Of a stretch of 64,000 bases of DNA, positions 18,240 through 26,570 are shown one piece after another. The stretch spans positions 248,001 through 312,000 of the forward strand of contig JAUICP010000001.1 in assembly GCA_030427805.1 (NCBI GenBank). The letters are read 5' to 3'. A model generated the notes under the pieces. The model saw only the letters and a program-made list of their open reading frames with translations, had not been told where the DNA came from and did no database searches. Made by a program: the position numbers and the translations under genes. This DNA is from Bdellovibrionia bacterium. Its GTDB lineage: Bacteria; Bdellovibrionota; Bdellovibrionia; Bdellovibrionales; JAGQZY01. Position 1 is the stretch's first letter. The number at the start of each line of letters is the position of its first letter.

Positions 18240-19064
18240 TTGTCAGAATTAGAAGCGATATTATTGGGACTTATTCAGGGATTAACAGAGTTTTTACCTG
18301 TTTCAAGCTCTGGCCATTTAGTTCTCTTACAATCTTTGTTTTCTTATGAAGAGCACAATATCGCCTTCGATGTAGCCGTTCACCTGGCAACGCTCCTGTC
18401 GGTTTTCACTGTTTACCGAAAAACCATCTTTGAATTGATAAAGAGTCCCTTTCAAGCGATGAATCAAAAAAAGGTGAATGCGGGGACAAAAGTAATTTTT
18501 CTAATGTTTGTAGCCTCACTTCCCACCGGGATCATCGGCATTGCTTTCAAAGATACTTTCGAGTCCCTATTTAATAGTCTTGGCTGGGTCGGTCTTTTTC
18601 TTATGGTCACCGGCACCATCCTCTTGTTAACGAGACTCTCAAAGAGTGATCATGATTTTACAGAAGGAGCCACTTTGGACCAAATAGTGGCTGATATCTC
18701 TATAAAAAAGGCTTTTCTTATCGGACTCGCCCAATCCTTAGCGATTGCACCCGGTGTGAGTCGTTCGGGTTCAACAATTGCCTGTGGCTTATTTCTTAAT
18801 GTCTCTCGCAATTCGGCAGCACTTTTTAGTTTCTTAATTTCTATCCCGGCAATTTTAGGTGCAAGCCTCATTCAATTTAAAGACATGGATCCTGCAAATT
18901 TTCAGATTCTTCCTTTTATAATTGGGTTTGTCGTTTCTTATGTATCTGGTCTTGTTGGGCTGATACTAATTTTGAAAATGGTAAAGAAGGGAAAGCTCGA
19001 AGTCTTTACCCCTTATCTCTATCTCGTCGGTGCTAGCGCTATTTATTTTGGTTTCTTTACTTAG
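18240..19064 (+). CDS. uppP: undecaprenyl-diphosphate phosphatase
   Basis: 274 residues, TTG start 3 bp after the kinase stop. Polytopic BacA/UppP family with both signature motifs: QGLTEFLPVSSSGHLVL (residues 14-30) and PGVSRSGSTIACG (about 177). Recycles the lipid carrier for peptidoglycan and other surface polymers by removing one phosphate from undecaprenyl diphosphate. Confidence 0.96.
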   Translation: MSELEAILLGLIQGLTEFLPVSSSGHLVLLQSLFSYEEHNIAFDVAVHLATLLSVFTVYRKTIFELIKSPFQAMNQKKVNAGTKVIFLMFVASLPTGIIGIAFKDTFESLFNSLGWVGLFLMVTGTILLLTRLSKSDHDFTEGATLDQIVADISIKKAFLIGLAQSLAIAPGVSRSGSTIACGLFLNVSRNSAALFSFLISIPAILGASLIQFKDMDPANFQILPFIIGFVVSYVSGLVGLILILKMVKKGKLEVFTPYLYLVGASAIYFGFFT

Positions 19065-19461
19065 GGTCGTAACGGTCTTTTAGATCATTCTCGTAGGCGT
19101 GTTCGAGGAGCTGTCGTTCATTAATTGGAGCTCTAACGATTCCCATTCTTAATATATTTTCATGTCTTGGTTCGATAATTGAAACGTGAACAATTTCTCC
19201 AATGGGACCCTTGAGTTTTTTGAGATGGGAGAAAAAATTCCCCGATGAAACTGGTCGGTCATTTATTTTTATTATGACATCTTCAGGCTTGAGTCCGGCT
19301 TTACTCGCGGGGCTATTGGGAAGAACGCTGAGGACTTTTAACCCCTTTTCGTGGCTTTCAGCGAGGATTCCAAGGCCACCCAATTCTGCAACTGCAAAAT
19401 GGGGGAACAAGAGCAATAGAAAAAACGCAAAAAAATGCCTGTAATCGGGCCTTTTAAACAT
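19057..19461 (-). CDS. small exported PDZ-domain protein
   Basis: 134 residues. Signal peptide to about residue 25 (FFAFFLLLLFPHFAVA), then one PDZ domain: GLKVLSVLPNSPASKAGLKPEDVIIKINDRPV. No protease domain is attached. Isolated periplasmic PDZ proteins usually act as adaptors or substrate-recognition modules. Converges with uppP, and the two coding regions overlap by 8 bp. Confidence 0.8.
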   Translation of the reverse strand: MFKRPDYRHFFAFFLLLLFPHFAVAELGGLGILAESHEKGLKVLSVLPNSPASKAGLKPEDVIIKINDRPVSSGNFFSHLKKLKGPIGEIVHVSIIEPRHENILRMGIVRAPINERQLLEHAYENDLKDRYDPK

Positions 19462-19523
19462 AAATTCATTGAATACTAATTTGTCGGGGAGTTATAGTCC
19501 GGAAAGTTTAGAGGGGACGTTCG

Positions 19524-19739
19524 TTGCGCCGCAAAAAAGATCAACGCTTCAAAGAAATCAATGAATTAGTCGACTTGATGGGCGCTCAACCATTGAACGC
19601 ACAAAAAGTCCAAACCAGGCTCAAAGACCTGGGGGTAGATCAGAGCGAAGACCCCATTGACCAAATTATTAAAGTGTTCGCAGAAGTCGAGAAACTAGAA
19701 AATGAAAAACGGGAGTTATCAGATGGCCCAGATTTATGA
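19524..19739 (+). CDS. small cytoplasmic protein of unknown function
   Basis: 71 residues, TTG start with GAGGGG upstream. Charged, helical, with a possible coiled-coil end (FAEVEKLENEKRELSD). The 3' end overlaps the start of the cystathionine beta-synthase gene by 17 bp, so translation is probably coupled. No family recognised. Confidence 0.6.
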   Translation: MRRKKDQRFKEINELVDLMGAQPLNAQKVQTRLKDLGVDQSEDPIDQIIKVFAEVEKLENEKRELSDGPDL

Positions 19740-21108
19740 CAATATTTTGGAGACGATTGGAAACACACCAATAATTCGTCTTCACAACATTGTACCCAAA
19801 GACACAATTCACGAATATTACGCAAAGGTTGAGTATTTCAATCCTGGTCTCAGCGTGAAGGATCGAATTGCGATGGCATTGATTGAAGCCGCTGAAAAGT
19901 CAGGCGAAATTAAGCCAGGTGGAACGATCATCGAAGCAACCTCTGGTAACACGGGTATGGGATTGGCCATAGTCTGCGCGGTAAAAGGTTATAAAGCGAT
20001 TTTTGTCATGCCCGATAAAATTAGTGAAGAAAAGCGCGCCATTCTTCGAGCCTATGGAGCGAAGGTCGTTATTACGCCAACAGCCGTTGAGCCCGATGAT
20101 CCTCGTTCTTATCTCTCAGTAGCGAATAAGCTGCGAGAAATGACTCCGAACTCTTTTATTACGAACCAGTATCACAATCCTGAAAACCCAAATCAGCACT
20201 ATAAAACGACGGGCCCAGAAATTTGGGAACAAATGGACGGTCAAATTGATGCTTTCTTTGCAGGAGCAGGAACCGGTGGAACTATTTCTGGTGTCGGTAA
20301 ATACTTGAAAGAGAAAAACCCGAACTGTCAGATTGTTTGTCCAGACCCAGTGGGAAGTATTCTTTACGATCTTTACTACCATAAGAAAGTGATGAGTCCG
20401 CCTAAGCCCTATAAGGTTGAAGGTGTCGGTGAGGATATGCTTCCGGATAATGTTCATATGGACGTCATCGATGGTTTCGTTCAAGTTTCTGATCAAGAGT
20501 CATTTGCAATGACCCGTGAAATCGTAGCTAAAGAAGCCATCTGTGTGGGGCCTTCATCGGCTATGTGCTTAAAAGGTGCGATTAAGTATTCTGAAGAAAA
20601 CTTTAAAGAACCGAAGAAGATTCTCGTAATGATGCCCGATAGTGGAAGAGCTTACCTTAGTAAGGCTTTTAACGACGCTTGGTTAAAAGATAATGGCTTC
20701 TTGCCGTCTCCACTCAAAGAAATGCGCGTGAAAGATCTCTTGGGATCTTCAGTGGGTCCAAAATCAGTAATTACAACGACAGTCGATAAGACTGTTATCG
20801 AAGTTGTACAGCTTTTAAAAGACAAGGGTATTTCTCAGGTTCCTGTGTATTCTGATCAGCAAATTGTCGGAATTCTCGATGAATCAGATTTATTGCGACC
20901 GCTTGCCATGGGTACTTTGAAGCCTAATGAGCCAATTATTCACCTTGTGAAGGGGAATCTCATTTGGGCAGAACTCGACGATACTCTTCAACACTTGTCG
21001 GATCACTTTCAAAAAGGTTATGTCGCCCTGGTAAAAGATCCGCAAGGTGACATCAAAATTATTACTAAAATCGATCTACTCGAATACATCGGTGAGTTAG
21101 GGGTTTAA
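19723..21108 (+). CDS. cystathionine beta-synthase with C-terminal CBS pair
   Basis: 461 residues from ATG 19723 (GGGAG upstream). PLP-dependent fold II enzyme: Lys in LSVKDRIAMAL, Asn loop TSGNTGMG, phosphate loop GAGTGGTISGV. A C-terminal Bateman module (two CBS domains, about 330-455: KDLLGSSVGPKSVITTTVDKT, then QVPVYSDQQIVGILDESDLL) may sense S-adenosylmethionine or a nucleotide as in animal CBS. Condenses homocysteine and serine to cystathionine. The next gene, 1 bp downstream, completes reverse transsulfuration. Confidence 0.92.
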   Translation: MAQIYDNILETIGNTPIIRLHNIVPKDTIHEYYAKVEYFNPGLSVKDRIAMALIEAAEKSGEIKPGGTIIEATSGNTGMGLAIVCAVKGYKAIFVMPDKISEEKRAILRAYGAKVVITPTAVEPDDPRSYLSVANKLREMTPNSFITNQYHNPENPNQHYKTTGPEIWEQMDGQIDAFFAGAGTGGTISGVGKYLKEKNPNCQIVCPDPVGSILYDLYYHKKVMSPPKPYKVEGVGEDMLPDNVHMDVIDGFVQVSDQESFAMTREIVAKEAICVGPSSAMCLKGAIKYSEENFKEPKKILVMMPDSGRAYLSKAFNDAWLKDNGFLPSPLKEMRVKDLLGSSVGPKSVITTTVDKTVIEVVQLLKDKGISQVPVYSDQQIVGILDESDLLRPLAMGTLKPNEPIIHLVKGNLIWAELDDTLQHLSDHFQKGYVALVKDPQGDIKIITKIDLLEYIGELGV

Positions 21109-21109
21109 T

Positions 21110-22276
21110 ATGAATTGGTCAAAAGAAGAATTTGGTTTTAAAACACGAGCTATTCATGCAGGGCAGGAGCCAGACCCAACGACGGGTGCAATTATGACTC
21201 CGCTCTATCTAACATCCACTTTTGTTCAAGCCTCACCAGGTACACACAAAGGATACGAGTACAGTCGAACTTCAAACCCGACGCGAAAGGCCTATGAGGA
21301 TTGCCTGGCAAACCTCGAGGGTGGTCGCCATGGTTTTGCTTTCGCGAGTGGTTGTGCCGCCTCTACAACGGTTATGCACTTCTTAAAGCAAGGTGACCAC
21401 GTTGTTGCATCAGATGATATGTACGGTGGTTCGTTCCGACTCTTTGACAAAGTTATTAAAAATAATGGTATCGATTTCTCGTTCGTAGATTTGAGAGATC
21501 CTGCGACTTTTAAAGCGGCCTTGAAGCCTGAAACCAAAATGGTCTGGATTGAAACTCCGACGAATCCCATGCTTAAGCTCGTCGATATACAAGCCATCGC
21601 AGATATAGCTAAAAGCAAAGACATCTTAGTTGTCGTAGATAACACGTTTATGAGTCCCTATTTTCAAACTCCTCTTGAGTTGGGTGCCGACATAGTTGTT
21701 CATTCGACGACTAAATTTATCAACGGTCACAGTGATATCGTGGGTGGGGCTGCAATTTGTAATCGCGATGATTTAGCAGAAAAGATGGCCTTTCTTAGTA
21801 ACTCCATGGGCGGAATTTCTGCTCCTTTTGATGCTTTTATATGTATGCGAAGCTTGAAAACCTTGGCATTGCGTATGGAGGCCCATCAATCGAATGCCAT
21901 GGAGATTGCAAAATTTTTAGAATCTCATCCGAAAATCGAAAAGGTTATCTATCCGGGCCTAGAGTCTCATCCGCAGTACGCTTTAGCGCAAAAGCAGATG
22001 AAGGGGCCAGGGGGAATGATTACATTCTACCTTAAGGGTGGTCTTCCCGAAGCTCGCCAACTTCTCGAAAATGTAAAGGTTTTCGCCTTGGCAGAGAGTC
22101 TTGGTGGAGTTGAGAGTCTGATTGAGCATCCGGCAATTATGACACATGCCAGTGTTCCAGCAGAACAGCGCAAAGTCTTAGGAATAGAGGATAATTTAGT
22201 TCGTCTGAGTGTAGGAATCGAAGACCAAGCCGATTTAATTCGCGATCTCGAAGCCGCCCTTACTCAAGTGAAATAG
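21110..22276 (+). CDS. cystathionine gamma-lyase/gamma-synthase family PLP enzyme
   Basis: 388 residues. Cys/Met-metabolism PLP family: substrate region YEYSRTSNPTRKAYE, PLP Lys in VVHSTTKFINGHSDIVGG and C-terminal ESLIEHPAIMTHASVP. Sequence alone does not separate gamma-lyase from gamma-synthase, but the operon with cystathionine beta-synthase favours the lyase that releases cysteine from cystathionine. Confidence 0.93.
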   Translation: MNWSKEEFGFKTRAIHAGQEPDPTTGAIMTPLYLTSTFVQASPGTHKGYEYSRTSNPTRKAYEDCLANLEGGRHGFAFASGCAASTTVMHFLKQGDHVVASDDMYGGSFRLFDKVIKNNGIDFSFVDLRDPATFKAALKPETKMVWIETPTNPMLKLVDIQAIADIAKSKDILVVVDNTFMSPYFQTPLELGADIVVHSTTKFINGHSDIVGGAAICNRDDLAEKMAFLSNSMGGISAPFDAFICMRSLKTLALRMEAHQSNAMEIAKFLESHPKIEKVIYPGLESHPQYALAQKQMKGPGGMITFYLKGGLPEARQLLENVKVFALAESLGGVESLIEHPAIMTHASVPAEQRKVLGIEDNLVRLSVGIEDQADLIRDLEAALTQVK

Positions 22277-22280
22277 TTTT

Positions 22281-22307
22281 GAGCTGTCGAAAACTCTTTG
22301 ACAGCTC
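22281..22307 (+). other. stem-loop after the transsulfuration genes
   Basis: GAGCTGTC and GACAGCTC form an 8-bp stem with an 11-base loop, directly after the gamma-lyase stop. No T-run follows. The right arm contains the -35 box of the proposed tRNA promoter. Confidence 0.5.
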
Positions 22308-22326
22308 AGCATCAAAAGCTTACAAA
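22298..22326 (+). promoter_or_regulatory. promoter of tRNA-Phe
   Basis: Perfect -35 TTGACA (22298-22303), 17-bp spacer, -10 TACAAA (22321-22326). The transcript would start near 22333, about 35 nt before the mature tRNA, a usual leader length. Confidence 0.6.
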
Positions 22327-22365
22327 CGTGGATCTAAATTGAGATCCACGTTGATTTCTTTTCTT
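22325..22365 (+). terminator. terminator of the transsulfuration operon
   Basis: An 11-bp perfect stem (AACGTGGATCT / AGATCCACGTT, 22325-22352) with a 6-base loop is followed by GATTTCTTTTCTT. The left arm spans the proposed tRNA promoter's start site, so tRNA transcripts would lack most of it and escape termination. Confidence 0.6.
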
Positions 22366-22367
22366 CC

Positions 22368-22443
<76 letters not shown>

Positions 22444-22493
22444 TTTCATTTTCAATATATGATTACATTTTTAATGGGGATAGCGCCATTGGT

Positions 22494-22964
22494 TCAGATT
22501 TCTTCTCGGAGTTCTGTTTTGATTCCGCCCTCTACCTCTATGACGGTTGGTCCTCGGTAACCAGCATTGCAGCGATGATTGAGTTCAGTTCGAGCCAACT
22601 CTATTCTTTGTTTCTCTGTTGCCGCTCTTCCCTCAGAAATACCAATGAAATTGTTATCGGAGTTAAAAGCTCCATTTTGGGCCTCTTGTCCGGTTTGGAT
22701 CTGGACTTGGTAGTCTTGCGCTTCAGAAAGTTGGGCTTCAAGCGCTGAAAATAGATCAAGGAAGTCCTTTTGCCCAAAGGTTTGAGTGCCCTGGTCGTTT
22801 GTTTCTGATTCGCAGGGTGCTCGGTCGGAACTAGCAATAATGAAATTTATGGAATCCAGAGCAGCTTCCTGGGGGCTAATTTCATCGGAAAAAGGTGAGG
22901 CTAACAGACCGGCCGGAAAGTAAACTATCAAAACAATAATAAGTTTAAAACGATTCAAAACCAT
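22494..22964 (-). CDS. small exported protein, unknown
   Basis: 156 residues from ATG 22964 (GGGGAG upstream; a longer in-frame start at 23069 would put 35 residues before the signal peptide). Signal peptide VLNRFKLIIVLIVYFPAGLLA, then an acidic helical domain with two cysteines (APCESE and HRCNAG) likely forming one disulfide. No family recognised. Ends 50 bp after tRNA-Phe on the opposite strand. Confidence 0.6.
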   Translation of the reverse strand: MVLNRFKLIIVLIVYFPAGLLASPFSDEISPQEAALDSINFIIASSDRAPCESETNDQGTQTFGQKDFLDLFSALEAQLSEAQDYQVQIQTGQEAQNGAFNSDNNFIGISEGRAATEKQRIELARTELNHRCNAGYRGPTVIEVEGGIKTELREEI

Positions 22965-23191
22965 TGGTACTCCCCAAAGTTCATTTGTTCCTACACTTGT
23001 ATAGTGTGCATCAATCGTTCCCAGCTGAATCGGACATTTTGAATCAAATTGAGACGAAATCTGTTTCATCTTGAGTCATTTATAAGGATTCAGCCCTTTT
23101 TGGGGCCTTTGTCAAAGAAGGTGACAAGCCTTCATTCTAGCTAAGTCGACAAAGTATTGATGAACACAACTTTTGAGATTAGCTTTAACCT

Positions 23192-23755
23192 ATGTCTGAA
23201 GTTAACGAAGTCGGTATTCACAAGAAGAAGCTCTGGGCCCTCAACGAAACTAAGGGTTCCAATGAAGAGCGCGCTTACGTTCAGGGTGTTTTAAGTGCTT
23301 TAAAGTTTTCTTACCTTCACCCGCTATGCCTTAAGGTGTTGTCCACCTGGGGAACAAAAGAAGATAGTGAATTAATTCTCTCTTGGTTTGAAGAAACTTT
23401 GCCAAACACCGATATCAAAATTTCTCAGGTGCAATTAGTTGAGCCCCTTCGCATGCTCGCTCGTTATGGCCATGAAGACTGGTTGATCGATCAATACATT
23501 AATAATATTCGATTGCGAAAAAATCTCGGTTTTGTATTTAGAACTCTTCAGAATCAAAAGGAAATCGCTCTCAAGCTTATAGAGTCTAAGGACCCTTTTT
23601 TAAGAAAAAGTGCAATCGAAGAAATCATGTTCAGTTATAGTACCTTTAAGGACATTCTCGAAGATCGGGGAGAGCATGATGTTGAGTCCAGTGTTCGATT
23701 TGCAGCTCGATATCGTCTTAACTTTTTAAAAGAAAACCAAAAGCACTTTCCCTAG
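23192..23755 (+). CDS. HEAT-repeat-like protein, unknown
   Basis: 187 residues, no signal peptide, predicted all-helical with paired helices (for example PLRMLARYGHEDWLIDQYI and LIESKDPFLRKSAIEEIMFSY) of the HEAT-like type. Probably a cytoplasmic scaffold. No strong ribosome-binding site; no family recognised. Confidence 0.6.
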   Translation: MSEVNEVGIHKKKLWALNETKGSNEERAYVQGVLSALKFSYLHPLCLKVLSTWGTKEDSELILSWFEETLPNTDIKISQVQLVEPLRMLARYGHEDWLIDQYINNIRLRKNLGFVFRTLQNQKEIALKLIESKDPFLRKSAIEEIMFSYSTFKDILEDRGEHDVESSVRFAARYRLNFLKENQKHFP

Positions 23756-23824
23756 TCATCATAAAAATATTCATAGGATATTTCAGTAATCTCTGGACAA
23801 TTTTACTTTGCTCGTAGTTGAGGG

Positions 23825-23839
23825 TGGCACCCCACTTGC
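23825..23839 (+). promoter_or_regulatory. sigma-54 (-24/-12) promoter
   Basis: TGGCAC-CCCAC-TTGC. GG and GC are separated by exactly 10 bases, the spacing required by RpoN. It points at the exported protein starting at 23885; transcription would begin near 23851. Confidence 0.7.
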
Positions 23840-23884
23840 TTTACTTGTCTGCAATCTTTTAATAACGAATATGGAGCTTAATCT

Positions 23885-24727
23885 ATGAAATCTTTACTCT
23901 TTGCGGTCCTAATTGCGCTTCCCCTTCTCGCTCAAGCTCAAATGGCTCAAGCCAAGAACTCCTGTGAATTGAAAATTCAAGAATTGTGGGAGTCAAAATA
24001 TGACGCCAATTTCATTAGAATGCAGAGCTTTTCAAAGTCTTTTGAAAGGGGCTCAGACGCCGATTCTGTGGCCAATCAATCGATCGCTCGAAATCACGGA
24101 CTGGTAGTCATCGATGCTGAAGATACTGATTTAGAGAAAGTTCTTGGCGAGGATGCCTTTTATCAAGCCACGGCTTATATTGATTCTTATTCGAGTGGGA
24201 TCAATGGTGAGTACATGAATTATCTTGTGACGAATCCGCAAACCCATGCCGTGGGACTTATTTTTCAAATGGTTGAGCTCTTTGGTCCTGGCCAGCCGGT
24301 AGCCTATAGTTACATGTTTTTCTCGGTTAGCTCAAAAGGGGCGCGCATTGCCTCGGTTAAAGGTCCCCTTCTCGTTGATCAAGTCGCTGAAATGACAAAT
24401 ATATCGGACGACCCTGATTCTGAAAAATTTGCCACACAACTGGCTAGAATCGGTGCCGAAGTTGAAGATGCGGAAGATTATGACCTTCAGAATACTTTGC
24501 CATGGGTCTATGAGCAGTACAGTAGCTTTGTTGCAGAAATTCAGGATACGGCAAACTCGAGCTTCGAAGCCATGAACTATTTTATCAGAGATGATAGTGG
24601 TCAAATCGTAGGTCTTATCTACCAACAAACTGAAAGCAATGGCTACCAGTTATCGGTGAAAAGAGCCTTCTATAGTCTTAACGGTACAATTCTTCGTCAG
24701 AGAAAATTTCTCAGCGCTAGTAATTAA
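23885..24727 (+). CDS. exported protein behind a sigma-54 promoter, unknown
   Basis: 280 residues. Signal peptide KSLLFAVLIALPLLAQAQ, then two similar halves: NYLVTNPQTHAVGLIFQMVE (about 115-134) and NYFIRDDSGQIVGLIYQQTE (about 227-246), which suggests an internal duplication. One cysteine near the mature N-terminus. GGAG lies 8 bases before the ATG. Single-gene transcript: RpoN promoter upstream, terminator downstream. No family recognised. Confidence 0.7.
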   Translation: MKSLLFAVLIALPLLAQAQMAQAKNSCELKIQELWESKYDANFIRMQSFSKSFERGSDADSVANQSIARNHGLVVIDAEDTDLEKVLGEDAFYQATAYIDSYSSGINGEYMNYLVTNPQTHAVGLIFQMVELFGPGQPVAYSYMFFSVSSKGARIASVKGPLLVDQVAEMTNISDDPDSEKFATQLARIGAEVEDAEDYDLQNTLPWVYEQYSSFVAEIQDTANSSFEAMNYFIRDDSGQIVGLIYQQTESNGYQLSVKRAFYSLNGTILRQRKFLSASN

Positions 24728-24767
24728 GAAATTAAAGCAGTCGTCATCATTCGATGATTCTGAATAG

Positions 24768-24797
24768 AAAAAAGCCAGGCGACGACCTGGCTTTTTT
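24768..24797. terminator. bidirectional rho-independent terminator
   Basis: AAAAAAGCCAGG-CGACGA-CCTGGCTTTTTT. The A-run on one side and T-run on the other make it work for both converging genes. Confidence 0.88.
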
Positions 24798-24819
24798 TAT
24801 TAGGTTTTGATGTGAAAAT

Positions 24820-25218
24820 CTAGAAGCTAACGGTTAAAAAGCCGCCATCAATTTTTTCATAGTCACCTTGGACATAGGAGGCCACATCTGACGCCACCTC
24901 GTCTCCACAAAGTTCTCTTAAAAAAGACATGGCAAGGCTCAGTCTTTTGTAGGCGAGATCTTGAAAGTGAATCGGAAAGCGCTCTTTGTATTCTGTTCTC
25001 CACAACCAAAGCGTATTGTAGCGAAGTTTAGCAATTTTTAATTGGGCTTCGGCGAGTGACTTTGGCTCTTCGACACACTGGGTGTGGCCAACGGCCTCAA
25101 TAATGTGATCGAGAGCTGGGTATTTTAGGTCGGGATCGAGCCAAGGTTTATCGTGGGCTTGGGATTGGATGGAAGCAAAACTTAGGCAAAGAAGAATAAG
25201 AAGGCTCATTTTTTTCAT
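24820..25218 (-). CDS. small exported protein, unknown
   Basis: 132 residues. Signal peptide MSLLILLCLSFASIQSQA. The mature part is helical with two cysteines (HTQCVEE and RELCGDE) and many aromatic residues (NTLWLWRTEYKERF). The ribosome-binding GGAG 7 bases upstream of the ATG is buried in the terminator-like hairpin at 25225-25250. No family recognised. Confidence 0.65.
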   Translation of the reverse strand: MKKMSLLILLCLSFASIQSQAHDKPWLDPDLKYPALDHIIEAVGHTQCVEEPKSLAEAQLKIAKLRYNTLWLWRTEYKERFPIHFQDLAYKRLSLAMSFLRELCGDEVASDVASYVQGDYEKIDGGFLTVSF

Positions 25219-25250
25219 AAAAAAACTCCACAGTGTTGTGTCTGTGGAGT
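25219..25250 (-). terminator. terminator-like hairpin that also hides the next gene's ribosome-binding site
   Basis: Minus strand: ACTCCACAG, 8-base loop, CTGTGGAGT, then TTTTTT running straight into the ATG at 25218. It fits a terminator for the upstream gene (25330-26115), but the 3' arm contains GGAG at ideal spacing from the ATG. Confidence 0.75.
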
Positions 25251-25329
25251 CATTCTATCGATCTCTGTTGTTCTTGAGTACTCAACCAAAGTCCGTTTTA
25301 GTTGAGTCGCTTTCTCGCTTAGTGCCCGG

Positions 25330-26115
25330 TTATGCCTCGGACCACTGGGGGGCAGTCCACTGTCGTCGTTCTTGGGGAATGGGGATGGGCATATTATACT
25401 CCTCTTGGGGATCGGGTATGTAATCAGGGTTAGGTAATTGATCTTCTTCGGCTCTTGGAGGAAATTGAAAGTCCTCGTCTCCAAGATCTGGTCCCAATGA
25501 ATCTCCTCTTTCGGGAAAGATGGGACCTTCATCCTCTTCTTCAGCGATAAATCGATCGCCCGAAGGAAGGTCATAGTTTAAGTCAAATGTTTCGGGAGCC
25601 ACAGCTTCAACGCCGGGGCATCTAGCTTGAAGAACTCTTTGTGCTCCTTCGAGCTCTCTATAGAATTGAACCCATCTATCAACGTCATTTCTTTGTGGAC
25701 TACTTAAAAAATCTTTCTTTATATAATGTAGCTCTAAAAATATGGATTGCGCTCGGCTCATTGCTAGGCCACCGGCATTGTTGCGGCAGTTAATCGCATG
25801 TGCTGCACCAATCGGATTGGATCCCAATTCGCTTGATTCCGGCGAGGGGGCTGGATCTGGATACTCTTCATCCCAAAAAGGATCTTCATTATTTCCATAA
25901 AGAGGTGAGCCCTCTATATTAGGTTGGGGAAGTTCACTTTGCTCATAACCAAAGTAACCACAAGTACTGGCGCTCACATAGGCTTGCATGCAAGAATCCC
26001 AGTCGTGGACTTCAATATTGGGATTAACGGGTTCGAAGTTATTGCCGTAGGAAGTTTGACTCAAACCTATGATAAATAAGCTCAGCAATAGGATTCTATA
26101 AGTCATTGGTTTCAT
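25330..26115 (-). CDS. exported acidic proline-rich protein, unknown
   Basis: 261 residues from the ATG at 26115 (GAGGGAG upstream; a GTG three codons earlier is less likely). Signal peptide ends near SYG. A Cys-containing N-terminal region (WDSCMQAYVSASTCGYFG), a helical middle (AMSRAQSIFLELHYIKKDF) with two more cysteines and an acidic, Pro-rich, probably disordered tail (about 190-261). No family recognised. Confidence 0.62.
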   Translation of the reverse strand: MKPMTYRILLLSLFIIGLSQTSYGNNFEPVNPNIEVHDWDSCMQAYVSASTCGYFGYEQSELPQPNIEGSPLYGNNEDPFWDEEYPDPAPSPESSELGSNPIGAAHAINCRNNAGGLAMSRAQSIFLELHYIKKDFLSSPQRNDVDRWVQFYRELEGAQRVLQARCPGVEAVAPETFDLNYDLPSGDRFIAEEEDEGPIFPERGDSLGPDLGDEDFQFPPRAEEDQLPNPDYIPDPQEEYNMPIPIPQERRQWTAPQWSEA

Positions 26116-26570
26116 CGGTTTCACTCCCTCAATCCATCATTCGTAATTTAAGGTAATTGCATCCTCCGTTCCACGTCCTGCCAAAAGTCTTCGCTTTCCT
26201 GTAAAGTCAAAAAACTTAAGATTTATAGGTAATTAGCTAACTTCTTAAGGGGCTCTGTTTCGAGTTGAGGCGTATCAGAGAGAAACGAAATCTGTGTCAA
26301 AGTGATACATATTCAAGAAGTGTCAAATTTGGTCCTCTTTTGATACTCAAATGTCTACTTTCTGGTCATATCTCAAGGGCCTTTTTGCTGACTTAACGAG
26401 TGAAAATGGAGCTTCCAGAGAGGTTAAGTGTGTCCATTGTCGCAGCCCCTCTCATAAAACTCATGATGTCTGTGTAATATTATAAACTACTGTAATTACT
26501 TAATTTAATTACGACTATCCATTCAATTTTTATAGACTATTTTTTAAAAATCGAGTACAACCACAGGTTC
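26116..26570. other. 455-bp intergenic region between the proline-rich protein and dusB
   Basis: AT-rich. It holds three copies of the hexamer TGATAC or its complement (26272-26277, 26303-26308, 26341-26346), two GTGTCAAA boxes near 26294 and 26320, and a possible 44-codon ORF at 26351. No clear -35/-10 pair for dusB was found. Confidence 0.4.
26351..26485 (+). CDS. possible 44-residue Cys/His protein
   Basis: ATG at 26351 to TAA at 26485. The first half could be an amphipathic helix (MSTFWSYLKGLFADL), the second half is VKCVHCRSPSHKTHDVC, a CxxC plus His/Cys cluster that might bind zinc. No ribosome-binding site; a GATACT -10-like box 4 bp before the ATG would allow a near-leaderless transcript. 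May be chance. Confidence 0.3.
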   Translation: MSTFWSYLKGLFADLTSENGASREVKCVHCRSPSHKTHDVCVIL

